A DNA stretch of 64,000 nt from an uncultured Lachnospiraceae bacterium (GTDB lineage: Bacteria; Bacillota; Clostridia; Lachnospirales; Lachnospiraceae): NCBI GenBank assembly GCA_910578335.1, contig CAJTPU010000011.1, forward strand, positions 57,914 to 121,913, given 5' to 3'. This document shows positions 43,004-51,447 of the stretch, piece after piece. The translations under genes were made by a program, and so were the position numbers. Position 1 is the stretch's first letter. Every line of letters begins with the position of its first letter. The notes beneath the pieces are model-generated. The model made no database searches, was not told the origin of the DNA, and saw only the letters and a list, made by a program, of their open reading frames with translations.

Positions 43004-44493
43004 TTATTATGCATAACTTATTTTTTCCGGCGCCGCCTATCACGGCTGGGATTCCCGCCGACTCTATTTACCGCTTTTTGAACCGTCTGGAAGCCTGGCA
43101 GGTTCCCATGCACAGTCTTCTGTTGCTGCGTCACGACAAGCTTGTCGCAGAAGGATATTTTGCGCCCTGCAGCGCAGACAGCCTGCACCGCATGTTCTCT
43201 ATCTGCAAAACCCTAAATGCCATCGCTATCGGCATCCTTGCCGCCGACGGCAGGCTGAAGCTCTCGGATTCCATCGCCGGTTATTTTCCTGAGAAAGTGC
43301 CCGCACATGCACATCCCTGGATAACCTCCATGACAATCCGCGATTTGCTTATGATGCGTACCTGTCACGCCTCTACCACCTACAAACATGACTTAAAAAA
43401 GGAATGGGTGGAAAGCTTTTTTACCACGCCGCCCTCCCATAAGCCGGGAACTGTTTTTCACTATGACACCTCCGCCGCCCATGTGCTCTGTGTACTGGTT
43501 GAGCGGCTTTCCGGCAAGCCTCTGCTCGACTTCTTAAGAGAGCGCGTTTTTGATGCAATCGGCTGGTCCAAGGCTTCCTATGTGCTGAAAAACGATTTTG
43601 GAGATTCCCAGGGCGGAAGCGGACTCATGGCAACCTCAAGAGATTTGCTTCTTTTGGGATATCTTTTGTTAAAAAAAGGAAAAATAGGAGGAAAACAGCT
43701 TCTGCCGGAAGCATTTATAGAAGAAATGACTTCCAATCTGACGCCAAACGCCCTGACCGGCGGCGTCATCAGTGAAAGACAGGGCTACGGGTACCAGCTA
43801 TGGCATACCTGCCACGACGGCTTTGTGTGCTATGGCATGGGCGGGCAGTTTGCGCTCTGCCTTCCCAAACAGGATATGATAATGGTGACAACGGCAGATA
43901 CACAGGGGCTTAACGGGGGCAACGATTTGATTTACAACAGCTTCTACGAAGAAATCCTGCCGGCGCTTGACACCTGCCCCTTCAGTGAAAAGGAGGAAGC
44001 AGAAAACGCGGACAGACTCACCGAAAGGCTTGCCTCGCTCTCCCTGTCACCTTTAAAAAAGCACCTGCATCCCTCTTCACCCGCCATAACCGGCGCTTCC
44101 TTTTTGGAAGCCTGCACCTGTGCCGCAAAAATCAACCAAAAAACTGCCCGCCTTACGGCAGACAGTCATGATTTTTCCGATATTTCCCTTTCCTTTACAC
44201 AGGAAGAAGGCACACTGCACTATACGCTGCGGGGAGAGAAATGCGTCATTCCCTTTGGGCTAAATACCTGCGTTTCGGGCATTTTCCCTATTTATAACAT
44301 GCGCTGTGCTTCCAGCGGCATGTGGCTGACAGAAAACACCTTCTATCTCAAAGTCCATATTATAGATACCTTTGTCGGCTCTGTTCACATGGAATTTGTA
44401 TTTGGGGAAAAGGATGTTACCATATTTATGAAGAAAATAGAAGAAACACAGTTTAACGAATATGCCGGTCACTTTTACGGTCTCTACACATAA
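42997..44493 (+). CDS. serine hydrolase, class C beta-lactamase family
   Basis: A 498-residue enzyme of the beta-lactamase/penicillin-binding-protein-like group (COG1680). The nucleophile motif S68-I-C-K is in MFSICKTLNAIAIGIL. HYDTSAAHVL is at the YxN position, though with Thr in place of Asn. No signal peptide is seen, so a cytoplasmic esterase or amidase is more likely than a cell-wall enzyme. The second half (330-498) is a less conserved C-terminal domain. ATG 42997 overlaps the stop of the cyclase gene by 7 bases; ATG 43009 is the alternative. Co-transcription with the cyclase is near certain. The stop overlaps convergent ispD by 10 bases. Confidence 0.85.
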   Translation: MVIIMHNLFFPAPPITAGIPADSIYRFLNRLEAWQVPMHSLLLLRHDKLVAEGYFAPCSADSLHRMFSICKTLNAIAIGILAADGRLKLSDSIAGYFPEKVPAHAHPWITSMTIRDLLMMRTCHASTTYKHDLKKEWVESFFTTPPSHKPGTVFHYDTSAAHVLCVLVERLSGKPLLDFLRERVFDAIGWSKASYVLKNDFGDSQGGSGLMATSRDLLLLGYLLLKKGKIGGKQLLPEAFIEEMTSNLTPNALTGGVISERQGYGYQLWHTCHDGFVCYGMGGQFALCLPKQDMIMVTTADTQGLNGGNDLIYNSFYEEILPALDTCPFSEKEEAENADRLTERLASLSLSPLKKHLHPSSPAITGASFLEACTCAAKINQKTARLTADSHDFSDISLSFTQEEGTLHYTLRGEKCVIPFGLNTCVSGIFPIYNMRCASSGMWLTENTFYLKVHIIDTFVGSVHMEFVFGEKDVTIFMKKIEETQFNEYAGHFYGLYT

Positions 44494-45245
44494 CTTTTAT
44501 ACCGTTCCTCAGCCAGCACCTTCGCCACCTCCAAATCAACGGGGGTGGTTATTTTCATGTTTTCCTCATATGCCGTTACCAGTCTGACAGGACGCCCCAG
44601 CATACTCTCCACCACCATGGCATCATCCGTTATGGCAATGCCCCGCTCTTCCAGCTCTTCCTTCCTTTCCTCCAGCATCTTATATGCCTCGATAATCATC
44701 GGCGTAAAAAACACCTGCGGCGTCTGTGCTGCGTAAAGCACGCTTCTGTCCAGCGTTTTCTCGATGATATCGCGTTTTCCCACCTTTTTTATCGTGTCCT
44801 TAACCGGAACCGCCGCGCAGGAAGCGCCTTCCTCCCATGCCGCCTGATAGGTCTCCTCTATCAGTTTTTCGGTGACAAAGGGACGCACGCCGTCATGGAT
44901 AAAAATATATCCGTCCTTGTTAGAGCGCGTCAAATCATCCTCTTCAATCAGACGCAATGCCTTTTTGACAGAAAGGTACCGTTCCCTTCCCCCCTCTATC
45001 AGCCTGTCAACCTTATGGAACGCATACTTATCCACTATATTTTCGCGGGCATATTCCAACTCTCCCCTGCCCACTACCAGAATAATATCGTCAATAATGG
45101 GGGATTTTTCAAATATCCGCAGCGTATACCAGATAATCGGTCTTCCCAGAATCGGCATATACTGCTTTGCCACATCACTTTTTACGCCCCGCATCCGCCT
45201 GCCGATTCCCGCCGCCAAAAGTATTGCCGTACATCTCTCCTTCAT
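44484..45245 (-). CDS. ispD: 2-C-methyl-D-erythritol 4-phosphate cytidylyltransferase
   Basis: A 253-residue IspD that couples CTP to methylerythritol phosphate in the MEP pathway for isoprenoids. The nucleotide-binding start AILLAAGIGRRM, the HDGVRPFV block, and AAQTPQVF with ITDDAMVVE are all present. A TTG at 45251 is possible, but AAAGGA stands 7 bases before ATG 45245. It is the last gene of the run that begins with the YcxB-like gene. A ribitol-phosphate cytidylyltransferase (TarI type) is a less likely alternative. Confidence 0.88.
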   Translation of the reverse strand: MKERCTAILLAAGIGRRMRGVKSDVAKQYMPILGRPIIWYTLRIFEKSPIIDDIILVVGRGELEYARENIVDKYAFHKVDRLIEGGRERYLSVKKALRLIEEDDLTRSNKDGYIFIHDGVRPFVTEKLIEETYQAAWEEGASCAAVPVKDTIKKVGKRDIIEKTLDRSVLYAAQTPQVFFTPMIIEAYKMLEERKEELEERGIAITDDAMVVESMLGRPVRLVTAYEENMKITTPVDLEVAKVLAEERYKSYV

Positions 45246-45275
45246 CGCCAAGTCCTTTCTTTCACCCTTGTCCCG

Positions 45276-45728
45276 CTACACAAAGAAAATACTGCATGCA
45301 GCTACGATAAGGATAAAAATAAGAAAACCTATCAGCATATTCTTCCATACTGATTTTTCCTGCTCCATCTGTACCGACGTCACGGCGTTGTTCGGATTCT
45401 GCCTGTCATAATACACTGTAATTTTGTCGTTTGCCTGCAGGCTGTGCGCTATCTTTCTGTTATTTGTTTGAAAACTTTTTTCATACAGGATGCTGCCGGC
45501 ATAGTAAGAATATTCCACCACCCACGGCTCATAGTACGGTCCCTCTGGTTGATAGTCCGTCGTTTTCCAGATTTTCAATATCGTGCCGCTGCTTTCCGCA
45601 GGCTCTTTGAATTTCTGCTGCTTTCTTCGGCTGTTTTTGCTTGCAAAAACCCCAATCAGAATCAAAGGAACCACCAGTGCCAGCACAGTAAGAATTGTGA
45701 TAAGTATCGCCATGTTCTCTTCATTCAT
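45276..45728 (-). CDS. DUF3592-like membrane protein
   Basis: A 150-residue protein with a membrane segment at each end (residues 7-27 and 128-148) and a beta-rich soluble middle containing VEYSYYAGSILYEKSF and ITVYYDRQNPNNAV, the pattern of DUF3592. The function is unknown. GAGGAG lies 6 bases before the ATG. It sits 20 bases after tsaD and before ispD in the same direction. Confidence 0.75.
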   Translation of the reverse strand: MNEENMAILITILTVLALVVPLILIGVFASKNSRRKQQKFKEPAESSGTILKIWKTTDYQPEGPYYEPWVVEYSYYAGSILYEKSFQTNNRKIAHSLQANDKITVYYDRQNPNNAVTSVQMEQEKSVWKNMLIGFLIFILIVAACSIFFV

Positions 45729-45748
45729 AGTCTTCTCCTCATTTAAAA

Positions 45749-46777
45749 TCAGCCCTTCTCTTCACCCAGCTTCAGATTCGGCACGGCGTTCAAATCCAGC
45801 CCGCTTCGCACGCCCTTTATAAATTCATAATACCCTGCCGCCCCTATCATGGCTGCATTGTCCGTACATAAAATAGGGGACGGATAATAAAAACGGATTT
45901 TCTGCTTCCTGCAGCCCTCCTGCAGGGCGGCACGCAGCGCAGAGTTGGAAGCAACGCCTCCCGCAATGGCAAATTTGTCATACCCGTACTGCCTGACCGC
46001 CCGCAGGGAGTGCTCCGTCAGAACCTCCACCACCGCCTGCTGGAAAGAAGCGGCAATATCCGCCACAGGGATGGTTTCTCCCTTCATCTGACAGCCGTTG
46101 ATATAATTCAAAACCGCCGACTTTAACCCGCTGAAGCTGAAATCATAGTCGTTGTCCTCTACTCTGGCACGCGGAAAATGAATCGCCTGCGGATTGCCCT
46201 CCTTTGCCGCCTTGTCAATTTTAGGCCCACCCGGATAGCCAAGCCCAATGGCGCGCGCAACCTTGTCAAACGCCTCTCCTGCCGCATCGTCCCTCGTCCG
46301 TCCGATAATTTTGTATTCACCGTAATCCTTCACCTCTACCAGATGGGAATGCCCTCCTGATGCCACAAGGCAGATAAAAGGCGGCTCCAGTTCTTTATTC
46401 TCTATATAATTGGCACTGATATGCCCCTCAATGTGATGTACGCCCACAAGCGGGATGCCTGTGGCAAAGCTGATTGCCTTTGCCTCGGAAACGCCCACCA
46501 AAAGCGCTCCAACCAGCCCGGGACCGTAAGTGACCGCTATCGCATCCATATCCCGAAGCGCATAGCCCGCCTCTGACAACGCCTCTTCAATCACCTGATT
46601 TATTTTTTCAATATGCTTTCTGGAAGCAATCTCCGGTACCACCCCGCCATAGAGCGTATGCAGGGAAATCTGGGAAGCAATGATATTGGAGCATACCTCC
46701 CGCCCGTTTTTCACCACCGCCGCTGCCGTCTCGTCACAGGAGCTTTCGATGGCAAGTATCAATATATCCTGATTCAT
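45749..46777 (-). CDS. tsaD: tRNA N6-adenosine threonylcarbamoyltransferase
   Basis: A 342-residue TsaD that transfers threonylcarbamoyl to A37 of ANN-decoding tRNAs, acting with TsaB and TsaE encoded in the same run. The start LAIESSCDET is typical, and HIEGHISANYIE provides the metal-binding histidines. GYPGGPKID and ASNSALRAAL are also family blocks. The frame runs back to 46846 but that lies in the previous gene; ATG 46777 has GGAGGAAAA at a long distance, about 14 bases, which is unusual. Confidence 0.96.
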   Translation of the reverse strand: MNQDILILAIESSCDETAAAVVKNGREVCSNIIASQISLHTLYGGVVPEIASRKHIEKINQVIEEALSEAGYALRDMDAIAVTYGPGLVGALLVGVSEAKAISFATGIPLVGVHHIEGHISANYIENKELEPPFICLVASGGHSHLVEVKDYGEYKIIGRTRDDAAGEAFDKVARAIGLGYPGGPKIDKAAKEGNPQAIHFPRARVEDNDYDFSFSGLKSAVLNYINGCQMKGETIPVADIAASFQQAVVEVLTEHSLRAVRQYGYDKFAIAGGVASNSALRAALQEGCRKQKIRFYYPSPILCTDNAAMIGAAGYYEFIKGVRSGLDLNAVPNLKLGEEKG

Positions 46778-46797
46778 AGAAAACTTATTTTCCTCCG

Positions 46798-47469
46798 TCA
46801 CTGGGGATTCACATTCTCCGCCAAGTCCCAGCCATAGATGCGCCAATGCCCCGCCTCATCCTTCCTGAGCAGGTACACCTCCTCCACGGTCTGTTTGCTG
46901 GAACCGCTTACCAAATAATAGGTACAGTAAAAACGGGCGAATTCATAACCGGAATCTTCAAAATAATCCACATCCGTGCTGGCGGGCAGGCTGTAGCTTG
47001 TGATGCGGATGGAATTCTCCGCAAAGTAATCGATATCCTCCTTCAGCTCTATCATATAGCCGCCCCACTCGTTGTTTTCATTCAGCTCGTCATCATACAA
47101 AAGCCTTGCCTGCGCAGCCAAAAGCTCCAGCTCCTCGCCGCTGCACTCTTTGCTGTAAAAGCACTTGGTAATTTCACTGTAAAAACGGATAACCTCCCTG
47201 ACAGTCGGCGGATAGTTGCGCGTCAAATCTCTGGCAATCAGCTCCTGCGCCACCGTAAGCTCCTTCGATTCGTCCTTTTTCTCCTTATCCCGGTTGCTCA
47301 GATAATAATAATAGCCTATAATCAGCGCCATCATAACCAAAATCAGGATGCTCGCCTTTATGGCTGCACCCTTTGTCTTCTTTTTTGCAGGCTTCTGCTT
47401 TGCCACTGCCCTTGCCTCCGTCCTTGTCTCCATAGCCAAATACCGCCGCCTCCTCTCCGCTTCTTTCAC
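46798..47469 (-). CDS. uncharacterised single-pass membrane protein in the tsa run
   Basis: A 223-residue protein I do not recognise. A Lys/Arg-rich N-terminus leads into one membrane segment (ASILILVMMALIIGYYYYL), and the C-terminal 150 residues are likely outside the cell. It has conserved-looking blocks ARDLTRNYPPTVREVIRFYSEITKCFY and GHWRIYGWDL, the latter resembling the last strand of NTF2-like/DUF4829-type modules. The start is GTG 47469, which overlaps the rnz stop (GTGA) and has GAGG 4 bases before it. A tsaD neighbour 20 bases downstream suggests co-expression only. Confidence 0.72.
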   Translation of the reverse strand: MKEAERRRRYLAMETRTEARAVAKQKPAKKKTKGAAIKASILILVMMALIIGYYYYLSNRDKEKKDESKELTVAQELIARDLTRNYPPTVREVIRFYSEITKCFYSKECSGEELELLAAQARLLYDDELNENNEWGGYMIELKEDIDYFAENSIRITSYSLPASTDVDYFEDSGYEFARFYCTYYLVSGSSKQTVEEVYLLRKDEAGHWRIYGWDLAENVNPQ

Positions 47470-48380
47470 GAATCCTCTTCAAACACAAGCTCTGCCGTCC
47501 TGCCGTCCTTTGCCGCAACGGCTGCCGGAAAGATTTTCCTCACCTCATTCATATAATCCTCCGGTTTTGTCAGCGACGGGCTGTAATGCGTCAGCCACAT
47601 TTCCCTGACATTGGCACGCTTGGCAAGATTTGCCGCTTCATAAAAGGTCATGTGCTTGTATTCTTTCGCCTTTTCCGCTTTGTCCGGCTCTCCGTACATG
47701 CCTTCACAGATAAACAAATCCGCATCGGCTGCATGTTCCACGATGCTTTCCGTCGGTCTCGTATCCGTGGTATAGGTTACTTTCAGCCCTTTCCTCTCAG
47801 CCCCCAGTACCATATCCGGCGTAAGCACCCTGTCGGGAAGCTCTATGACCTCCCCCTTCTGCAGACGGCTCCAGTACCGCTTGTCAATGCCTGCCGAAAC
47901 CGCCCTGTCCGTCTGGAAACGCCCCGCGCGCTCCACCACGATGCTATAACCATAGCATAACACATTATGATTCACCTTAAAAGCCTCAAGTCTGAATCCG
48001 TCAAAAGAAATCCGGGAAGTATTCTCTACAAGCTCCATGCATTCAATCGAAAAGGGAAGCTCCGGTGCGATGACGCGCAAAGAGGAAACCACCCGGTTAA
48101 GCCCTTTCGGCCCAATCAAAAGAAGCGGTTCCGTTCGCTCCGCATTGCCCATCGTGAGCAGCATTCCCGGCAATCCGCTGATATGGTCAGCATGGTAATG
48201 GGTAAAACAGATAATATCAATCGGTTTCGGGCTCCAGCCTTTCTCCTTCATGGCTATCTGCGTGCCTTCGCCACAGTCAATCAATATGCTTTTTCCGTTG
48301 TAACGCATCATCAGGGAAGTCAGCCACCTGTACGGCAGGGGCATCATGCCGCCCGTTCCCAGCAAACAAACATCTAACAT
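47466..48380 (-). CDS. rnz: ribonuclease Z
   Basis: A 304-residue tRNase Z, the endonuclease that trims the 3' end of tRNA precursors. The metallo-beta-lactamase zinc motif is FTHYHADHISG, with further ligands in KVNHNVLCYGY, TYTTDTRPT and LTHYSPSL. The exosite arm region is present (IDKRYWSRLQKG). Its start overlaps the stop of the zinc ribbon gene by 7 bases. Confidence 0.95.
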   Translation of the reverse strand: MLDVCLLGTGGMMPLPYRWLTSLMMRYNGKSILIDCGEGTQIAMKEKGWSPKPIDIICFTHYHADHISGLPGMLLTMGNAERTEPLLLIGPKGLNRVVSSLRVIAPELPFSIECMELVENTSRISFDGFRLEAFKVNHNVLCYGYSIVVERAGRFQTDRAVSAGIDKRYWSRLQKGEVIELPDRVLTPDMVLGAERKGLKVTYTTDTRPTESIVEHAADADLFICEGMYGEPDKAEKAKEYKHMTFYEAANLAKRANVREMWLTHYSPSLTKPEDYMNEVRKIFPAAVAAKDGRTAELVFEEDS

Positions 48381-48622
48381 AATTCTTTTTCTTCTGTCTC
48401 GGATACCTTGACAGCAAACTCCTTTATCATCCTGTCATAACATTCTTCACACAAATCAAATAAATGCCTGACGCCGTCTTTTTCGCTAAAATAGCCAAAT
48501 ACGGTGTCCGCAGCAAAACAGCCCTCCTTTAAGATGCCGTTTTCCACTTTGAGCTGCCTGCCGCATTTATTACATATCACCTGTTCTAATTCCATGTTAT
48601 TTTCATCAGTATATTTTCTCAT
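48374..48622 (-). CDS. small zinc-ribbon protein
   Basis: An 82-residue protein with two CxxC pairs, CNKCGRQL and CEECYDRM, about 35 residues apart, likely binding one zinc. Between them is a beta-type segment AADTVFGYFSEKDGVRHLFDL. Similar small proteins are common in Lachnospiraceae and have no known role. ATG 48634 touches the GGAGG site directly, so ATG 48622, 12 bases downstream, is preferred; ATG 48595 is another option. It is coupled to rnz. Confidence 0.75.
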   Translation of the reverse strand: MRKYTDENNMELEQVICNKCGRQLKVENGILKEGCFAADTVFGYFSEKDGVRHLFDLCEECYDRMIKEFAVKVSETEEKELC

Positions 48623-48649
48623 GCCTTTTCTCATCCTCCCTGCCTGTAT

Positions 48650-49156
48650 TCAGACAATTTCAGTATAGCATGATTTTTCCGGTTTCGACATGGTAATTTG
48701 TCCATCCTCTGCCTGTCTTTTCCACATTATCACGGCATCCTCCGAAGGCTTCTCATAAAAACGCGGGCGGATGCCTTCTTTCTGAAAGCCCAGGCTCTCA
48801 TAGAGGCGGATAGCTGCCACATTGCTGACCCTCACCTCCAGCGTATAGTTGACAATACCGATTTTCCTTCCCCACTCCATCAAGGTGGATAATAACAGCC
48901 TGCCGACCCCTCTCCCACGCCAGTTTTTTGCAACCGCCACATTGCAGATATCGCCGTCCCCGCAGGCATTTATCACCCCGCAGACCCCTACCGGCTGCTC
49001 CTCATAAAGCGCAACGATATACAGAGCGCCCTCCCGCTCTATCATATCCAGAAAATCCTGCGCTGACCAAGGCATAGAAAAAGTCTCCTGCTCCAGGCGG
49101 CTGACTGCAGGCACATGCTCCTTTTGCATCGGACAGATTGTGAGATTACTGTTCAT
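48650..49156 (-). CDS. rimI: ribosomal protein alanine N-acetyltransferase
   Basis: A 168-residue RimI-type GNAT that acetylates the N-terminus of ribosomal protein S18. NVAVAKNWRGRGVGRLLLSTL is the acetyl-CoA loop, and ALYEEQPVGVCGV, TLEVRVSNVAAIRLYESLGF and RPRFY are the RimI blocks. It overlaps tsaB by 11 bases, the usual tsaB-rimI arrangement. Confidence 0.95.
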   Translation of the reverse strand: MNSNLTICPMQKEHVPAVSRLEQETFSMPWSAQDFLDMIEREGALYIVALYEEQPVGVCGVINACGDGDICNVAVAKNWRGRGVGRLLLSTLMEWGRKIGIVNYTLEVRVSNVAAIRLYESLGFQKEGIRPRFYEKPSEDAVIMWKRQAEDGQITMSKPEKSCYTEIV

Positions 49157-49865
49157 GTGAAAGCCGCTCCCGTTCTGCCTGACTTAAACGCAGATATTCC
49201 GGTTTATGCTCCCTTGCGCTTACAAGCCTGCCTTCTTCATAATAGACTTCCGCCAGCGCTGCAACTGCCGCCGCGCGCTGCCTGTTTAAATGTGCGGGTG
49301 CAAAAGCAAAAGGAACTTTCAGATTTTCTTCTATTACCGCCTGAAACACCGGTATTCCGTCGCCCACAAAAATCACTTCCCGTTCCTGCGCATTCAGCTC
49401 TTCCAAAATCTCATGTATCGCAATGGCGCAGGGGTTTTTCAGCGTATGCATAGTAAAACCGCTTTTGCCTTCCTGTCTTTCAAAGGTATAAATACCCGTA
49501 TAAACTTGATTTCTTCTGGCGTCCATAATCGGGCATATCAGCTTTTCGCTGCCCCAGAAATGATACGCAAGCCCCGCCAGCGTAGGCACCTCTATCAGCG
49601 GCTTATGAAGCGCAAGCCCAAGCCCCTTCGCCGTTGCCGAACCGATGCGCAGCCCCGTAAAGGAGCCCGGTCCCGCCGCAAGCGCAATGGCATCCACCGT
49701 ATCCAAATCCAGCTCTATCATTTCCTTAAGCTCCTGCAGCATCGGCAGAAGCGTCTGCGAATGTGTTATTTTATAGTTCACCGTGTACTCTGCAGTCAGT
49801 ACGCCGTCCTGTACCACTGCTGCCGAAGCTACAAGCCCCGAACTGTCCAACGCCAGTATTTTCAT
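49146..49865 (-). CDS. tsaB: tRNA threonylcarbamoyladenosine biosynthesis protein TsaB
   Basis: A 239-residue TsaB, the inactive TsaD-like scaffold of the t6A complex. The start MKILALDSSGLVASAAVV and the block AAGPGSFTGLRIGSATAKGLGLAL are diagnostic. GAGGAAG precedes ATG 49865, within a 26-base sequence that is repeated exactly before the HAD-CPBP gene. It lies 8 bases after the tsaE stop. Confidence 0.96.
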   Translation of the reverse strand: MKILALDSSGLVASAAVVQDGVLTAEYTVNYKITHSQTLLPMLQELKEMIELDLDTVDAIALAAGPGSFTGLRIGSATAKGLGLALHKPLIEVPTLAGLAYHFWGSEKLICPIMDARRNQVYTGIYTFERQEGKSGFTMHTLKNPCAIAIHEILEELNAQEREVIFVGDGIPVFQAVIEENLKVPFAFAPAHLNRQRAAAVAALAEVYYEEGRLVSAREHKPEYLRLSQAERERLSHEQ

Positions 49866-49886
49866 GCTTCCTCTCATTCCGCCGCA
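49861..49886 (-). repeat. 26-base gene-start repeat, copy B
   Basis: Identical over 26 bases to 23614-23639. It contains the last codons of tsaE, the tsaE-tsaB gap with the ribosome binding site, and the tsaB ATG. Confidence 0.7.
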
Positions 49887-50335
49887 TCAGGCTGCTTCAC
49901 TGTAATCATGCGGTAGTCAAAACCCTTTTCCAAATCTTTTCTTATCGTAATCCGTGTATGATTCGCCGGCAGGATTTCTTCTATCAAATCCGCCCACTCA
50001 ATCAGGCAGACGCCTCCGCCAAAAAAGCAGTCCTCATACCCGATTTCTTCCATTTCTTCCACATCGCCGATGCGGTAAACATCAAAATGATAGAAAGGCA
50101 GCCTGCCTCCCTCATATACCTGCAAAATGGTAAAGGTCGGGCTGCTTACGTGCTCTGTAATACCCAGCCCTCCCGCAAATCCTTTGGTAAATACCGTCTT
50201 TCCCACACCCAGCTCGCCAATCAGCGTATACACCTGACCGGGCTGCGCCCTCTGCCCGAGCTTCTCCCCCAGCCTGTAGGTCTCTTCCTCCCCAAAGGTT
50301 TCAAATATTTCTGTTTTTGATTCTGCTCGCTCCAT
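49874..50335 (-). CDS. tsaE: tRNA threonylcarbamoyladenosine biosynthesis ATPase TsaE
   Basis: A 153-residue TsaE, the ATPase that recycles the TsaB-TsaD complex. Walker A is GELGVGKTVFTKG, followed by SSPTFTILQVYEG and FYHFDVYRI. WADLIEEILP is also typical. The ribosome binding site is weak (GGGCGGCAGAC). It follows the YcxB-like gene by 20 bases. Confidence 0.95.
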   Translation of the reverse strand: MERAESKTEIFETFGEEETYRLGEKLGQRAQPGQVYTLIGELGVGKTVFTKGFAGGLGITEHVSSPTFTILQVYEGGRLPFYHFDVYRIGDVEEMEEIGYEDCFFGGGVCLIEWADLIEEILPANHTRITIRKDLEKGFDYRMITVKQPDAAE

Positions 50336-50355
50336 AGTCTGCCGCCCGTCCGCTT

Positions 50356-50832
50356 TTACTGTCTGATTTTCACCTTCTTGGCAGGAAGATGCGTGGAAAT
50401 TACCTGAATCACCTGTGCCGTCTCATCCCCCAGCTCCCTCTTCGGAAAAATACATGCATTCATACGGGAGGTATACACAATGATGCTCCTGCCCGTGGAT
50501 ACCGCCTTCACCATATCCTCCCAGCGCTGCATTTCCTCCGTGTCCTTCTGGGATACATGGATGCCTTCCTCGTCAAGCACATAATGCAGCGGCTCCTTAA
50601 ACGCCGGATTGGCAAGCATCTGCTGCCTGCTTTTCAAAAACAGAGTCCACGGCAGATAACACAGCAGCACCACGCCGGCAATCACCATCAGCCAGCCCTT
50701 CAGATAAATACCGGCAATTACCATCAAGGCTCCCAGCCCGCTTCCCAACATGCCGGAAAAACTGTTGTAGGTATGGCGCAGCATATAGTCATACAAGTCC
50801 CCTGCTTTTATCTTCACATCAAATTCTATCAT
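50356..50832 (-). CDS. YcxB-like membrane protein
   Basis: A 158-residue protein with two membrane segments near residues 27-65 (hairpin) and a C-terminal soluble domain (YVLDEEGIHVSQKDTEEMQRWEDMVKAV, then IVYTSRMNACIFPKREL) typical of the YcxB-like family. The role is unknown. AGGAGG lies 8 bases before ATG 50832, better than the upstream codon at 50850. First gene of the tsaE-tsaB-rimI run. Confidence 0.82.
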   Translation of the reverse strand: MIEFDVKIKAGDLYDYMLRHTYNSFSGMLGSGLGALMVIAGIYLKGWLMVIAGVVLLCYLPWTLFLKSRQQMLANPAFKEPLHYVLDEEGIHVSQKDTEEMQRWEDMVKAVSTGRSIIVYTSRMNACIFPKRELGDETAQVIQVISTHLPAKKVKIRQ

Positions 50833-50889
50833 TCCGGTTCCTCCTGACAAAACAGCTTATTCGTTCTCCACGCCCGACCCCATCTAAAA

Positions 50890-50919
50890 AGCTTTAAAAG
50901 CACCTACTCTGTAGGTGCT
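50890..50919 (-). terminator. terminator of mscL
   Basis: A perfect 9-base stem (50919-50911 with 50907-50899) and 3-base loop, with a T-rich tail on the minus strand. The mscL stop codon lies within the stem. Confidence 0.75.
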
Positions 50920-51353
50920 TCCTCTATAAGCTCTGAAGTACAATGGGGGCATCTGGTCGCCTCCAAGTCAATTTCCGTCTTACAAAACGGACATTTCTTT
51001 TTCGTCACGGGCGCCGGCTTCTCTTCCTTCTTCAGCTTGTTCATTCCCCTGACAAACATAAATACGACGAACGCCATAATCACAAAATTGATAATGTTGG
51101 AAATAAACGTACCGTAATTAAATGTAGCGGCTCCGGCAGCCTGCGCCTCCTCCAAGGTCGCATAAGCATTGCCGTCCAGCGCAAAAAACCAGTTTGAAAA
51201 ATCAACCTTTCCGGTAAAAATGCTGACCACCGGCATAATCATATCGTTAACCAGGGAATTTACGATACCCGTGAACGCGCTTCCGATAATCATACCTACC
51301 GCAAGGTCTATCATATTGCCGCGCAGCGCAAATTTTTTAAACTCTTTTAACAT
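50904..51353 (-). CDS. mscL: large-conductance mechanosensitive channel with C-terminal zinc ribbon
   Basis: A 149-residue MscL that opens under osmotic downshock. The start KEFKKFALRGNMIDLAVGMIIGSAFTGIVNSLVNDMIMPV is TM1 with the pore constriction; TM2 follows the periplasmic loop. Instead of the usual C-terminal helix alone, the end carries CPFCKTEIDLEATRCPHC, a two-CxxC zinc ribbon in the cytoplasm. AGGAGACAGG precedes ATG 51353. It has its own promoter and terminator. Confidence 0.95.
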   Translation of the reverse strand: MLKEFKKFALRGNMIDLAVGMIIGSAFTGIVNSLVNDMIMPVVSIFTGKVDFSNWFFALDGNAYATLEEAQAAGAATFNYGTFISNIINFVIMAFVVFMFVRGMNKLKKEEKPAPVTKKKCPFCKTEIDLEATRCPHCTSELIEEAPTE

Positions 51354-51387
51354 AACCTGTCTCCTATCTGTCGTTTGTACTTCTTTT

Positions 51388-51415
51388 ATTATATTGCATT
51401 CTCTCAAAAAAGCAA
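51388..51415 (-). promoter_or_regulatory. sigma-A promoter of mscL
   Basis: Minus strand TTGCTT (51415-51410), 16-base spacer, perfect TATAAT (51393-51388). Confidence 0.7.
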
Positions 51416-51447
51416 GACAAAAACGCGTACAAGCCCCTTCCTCTCCT

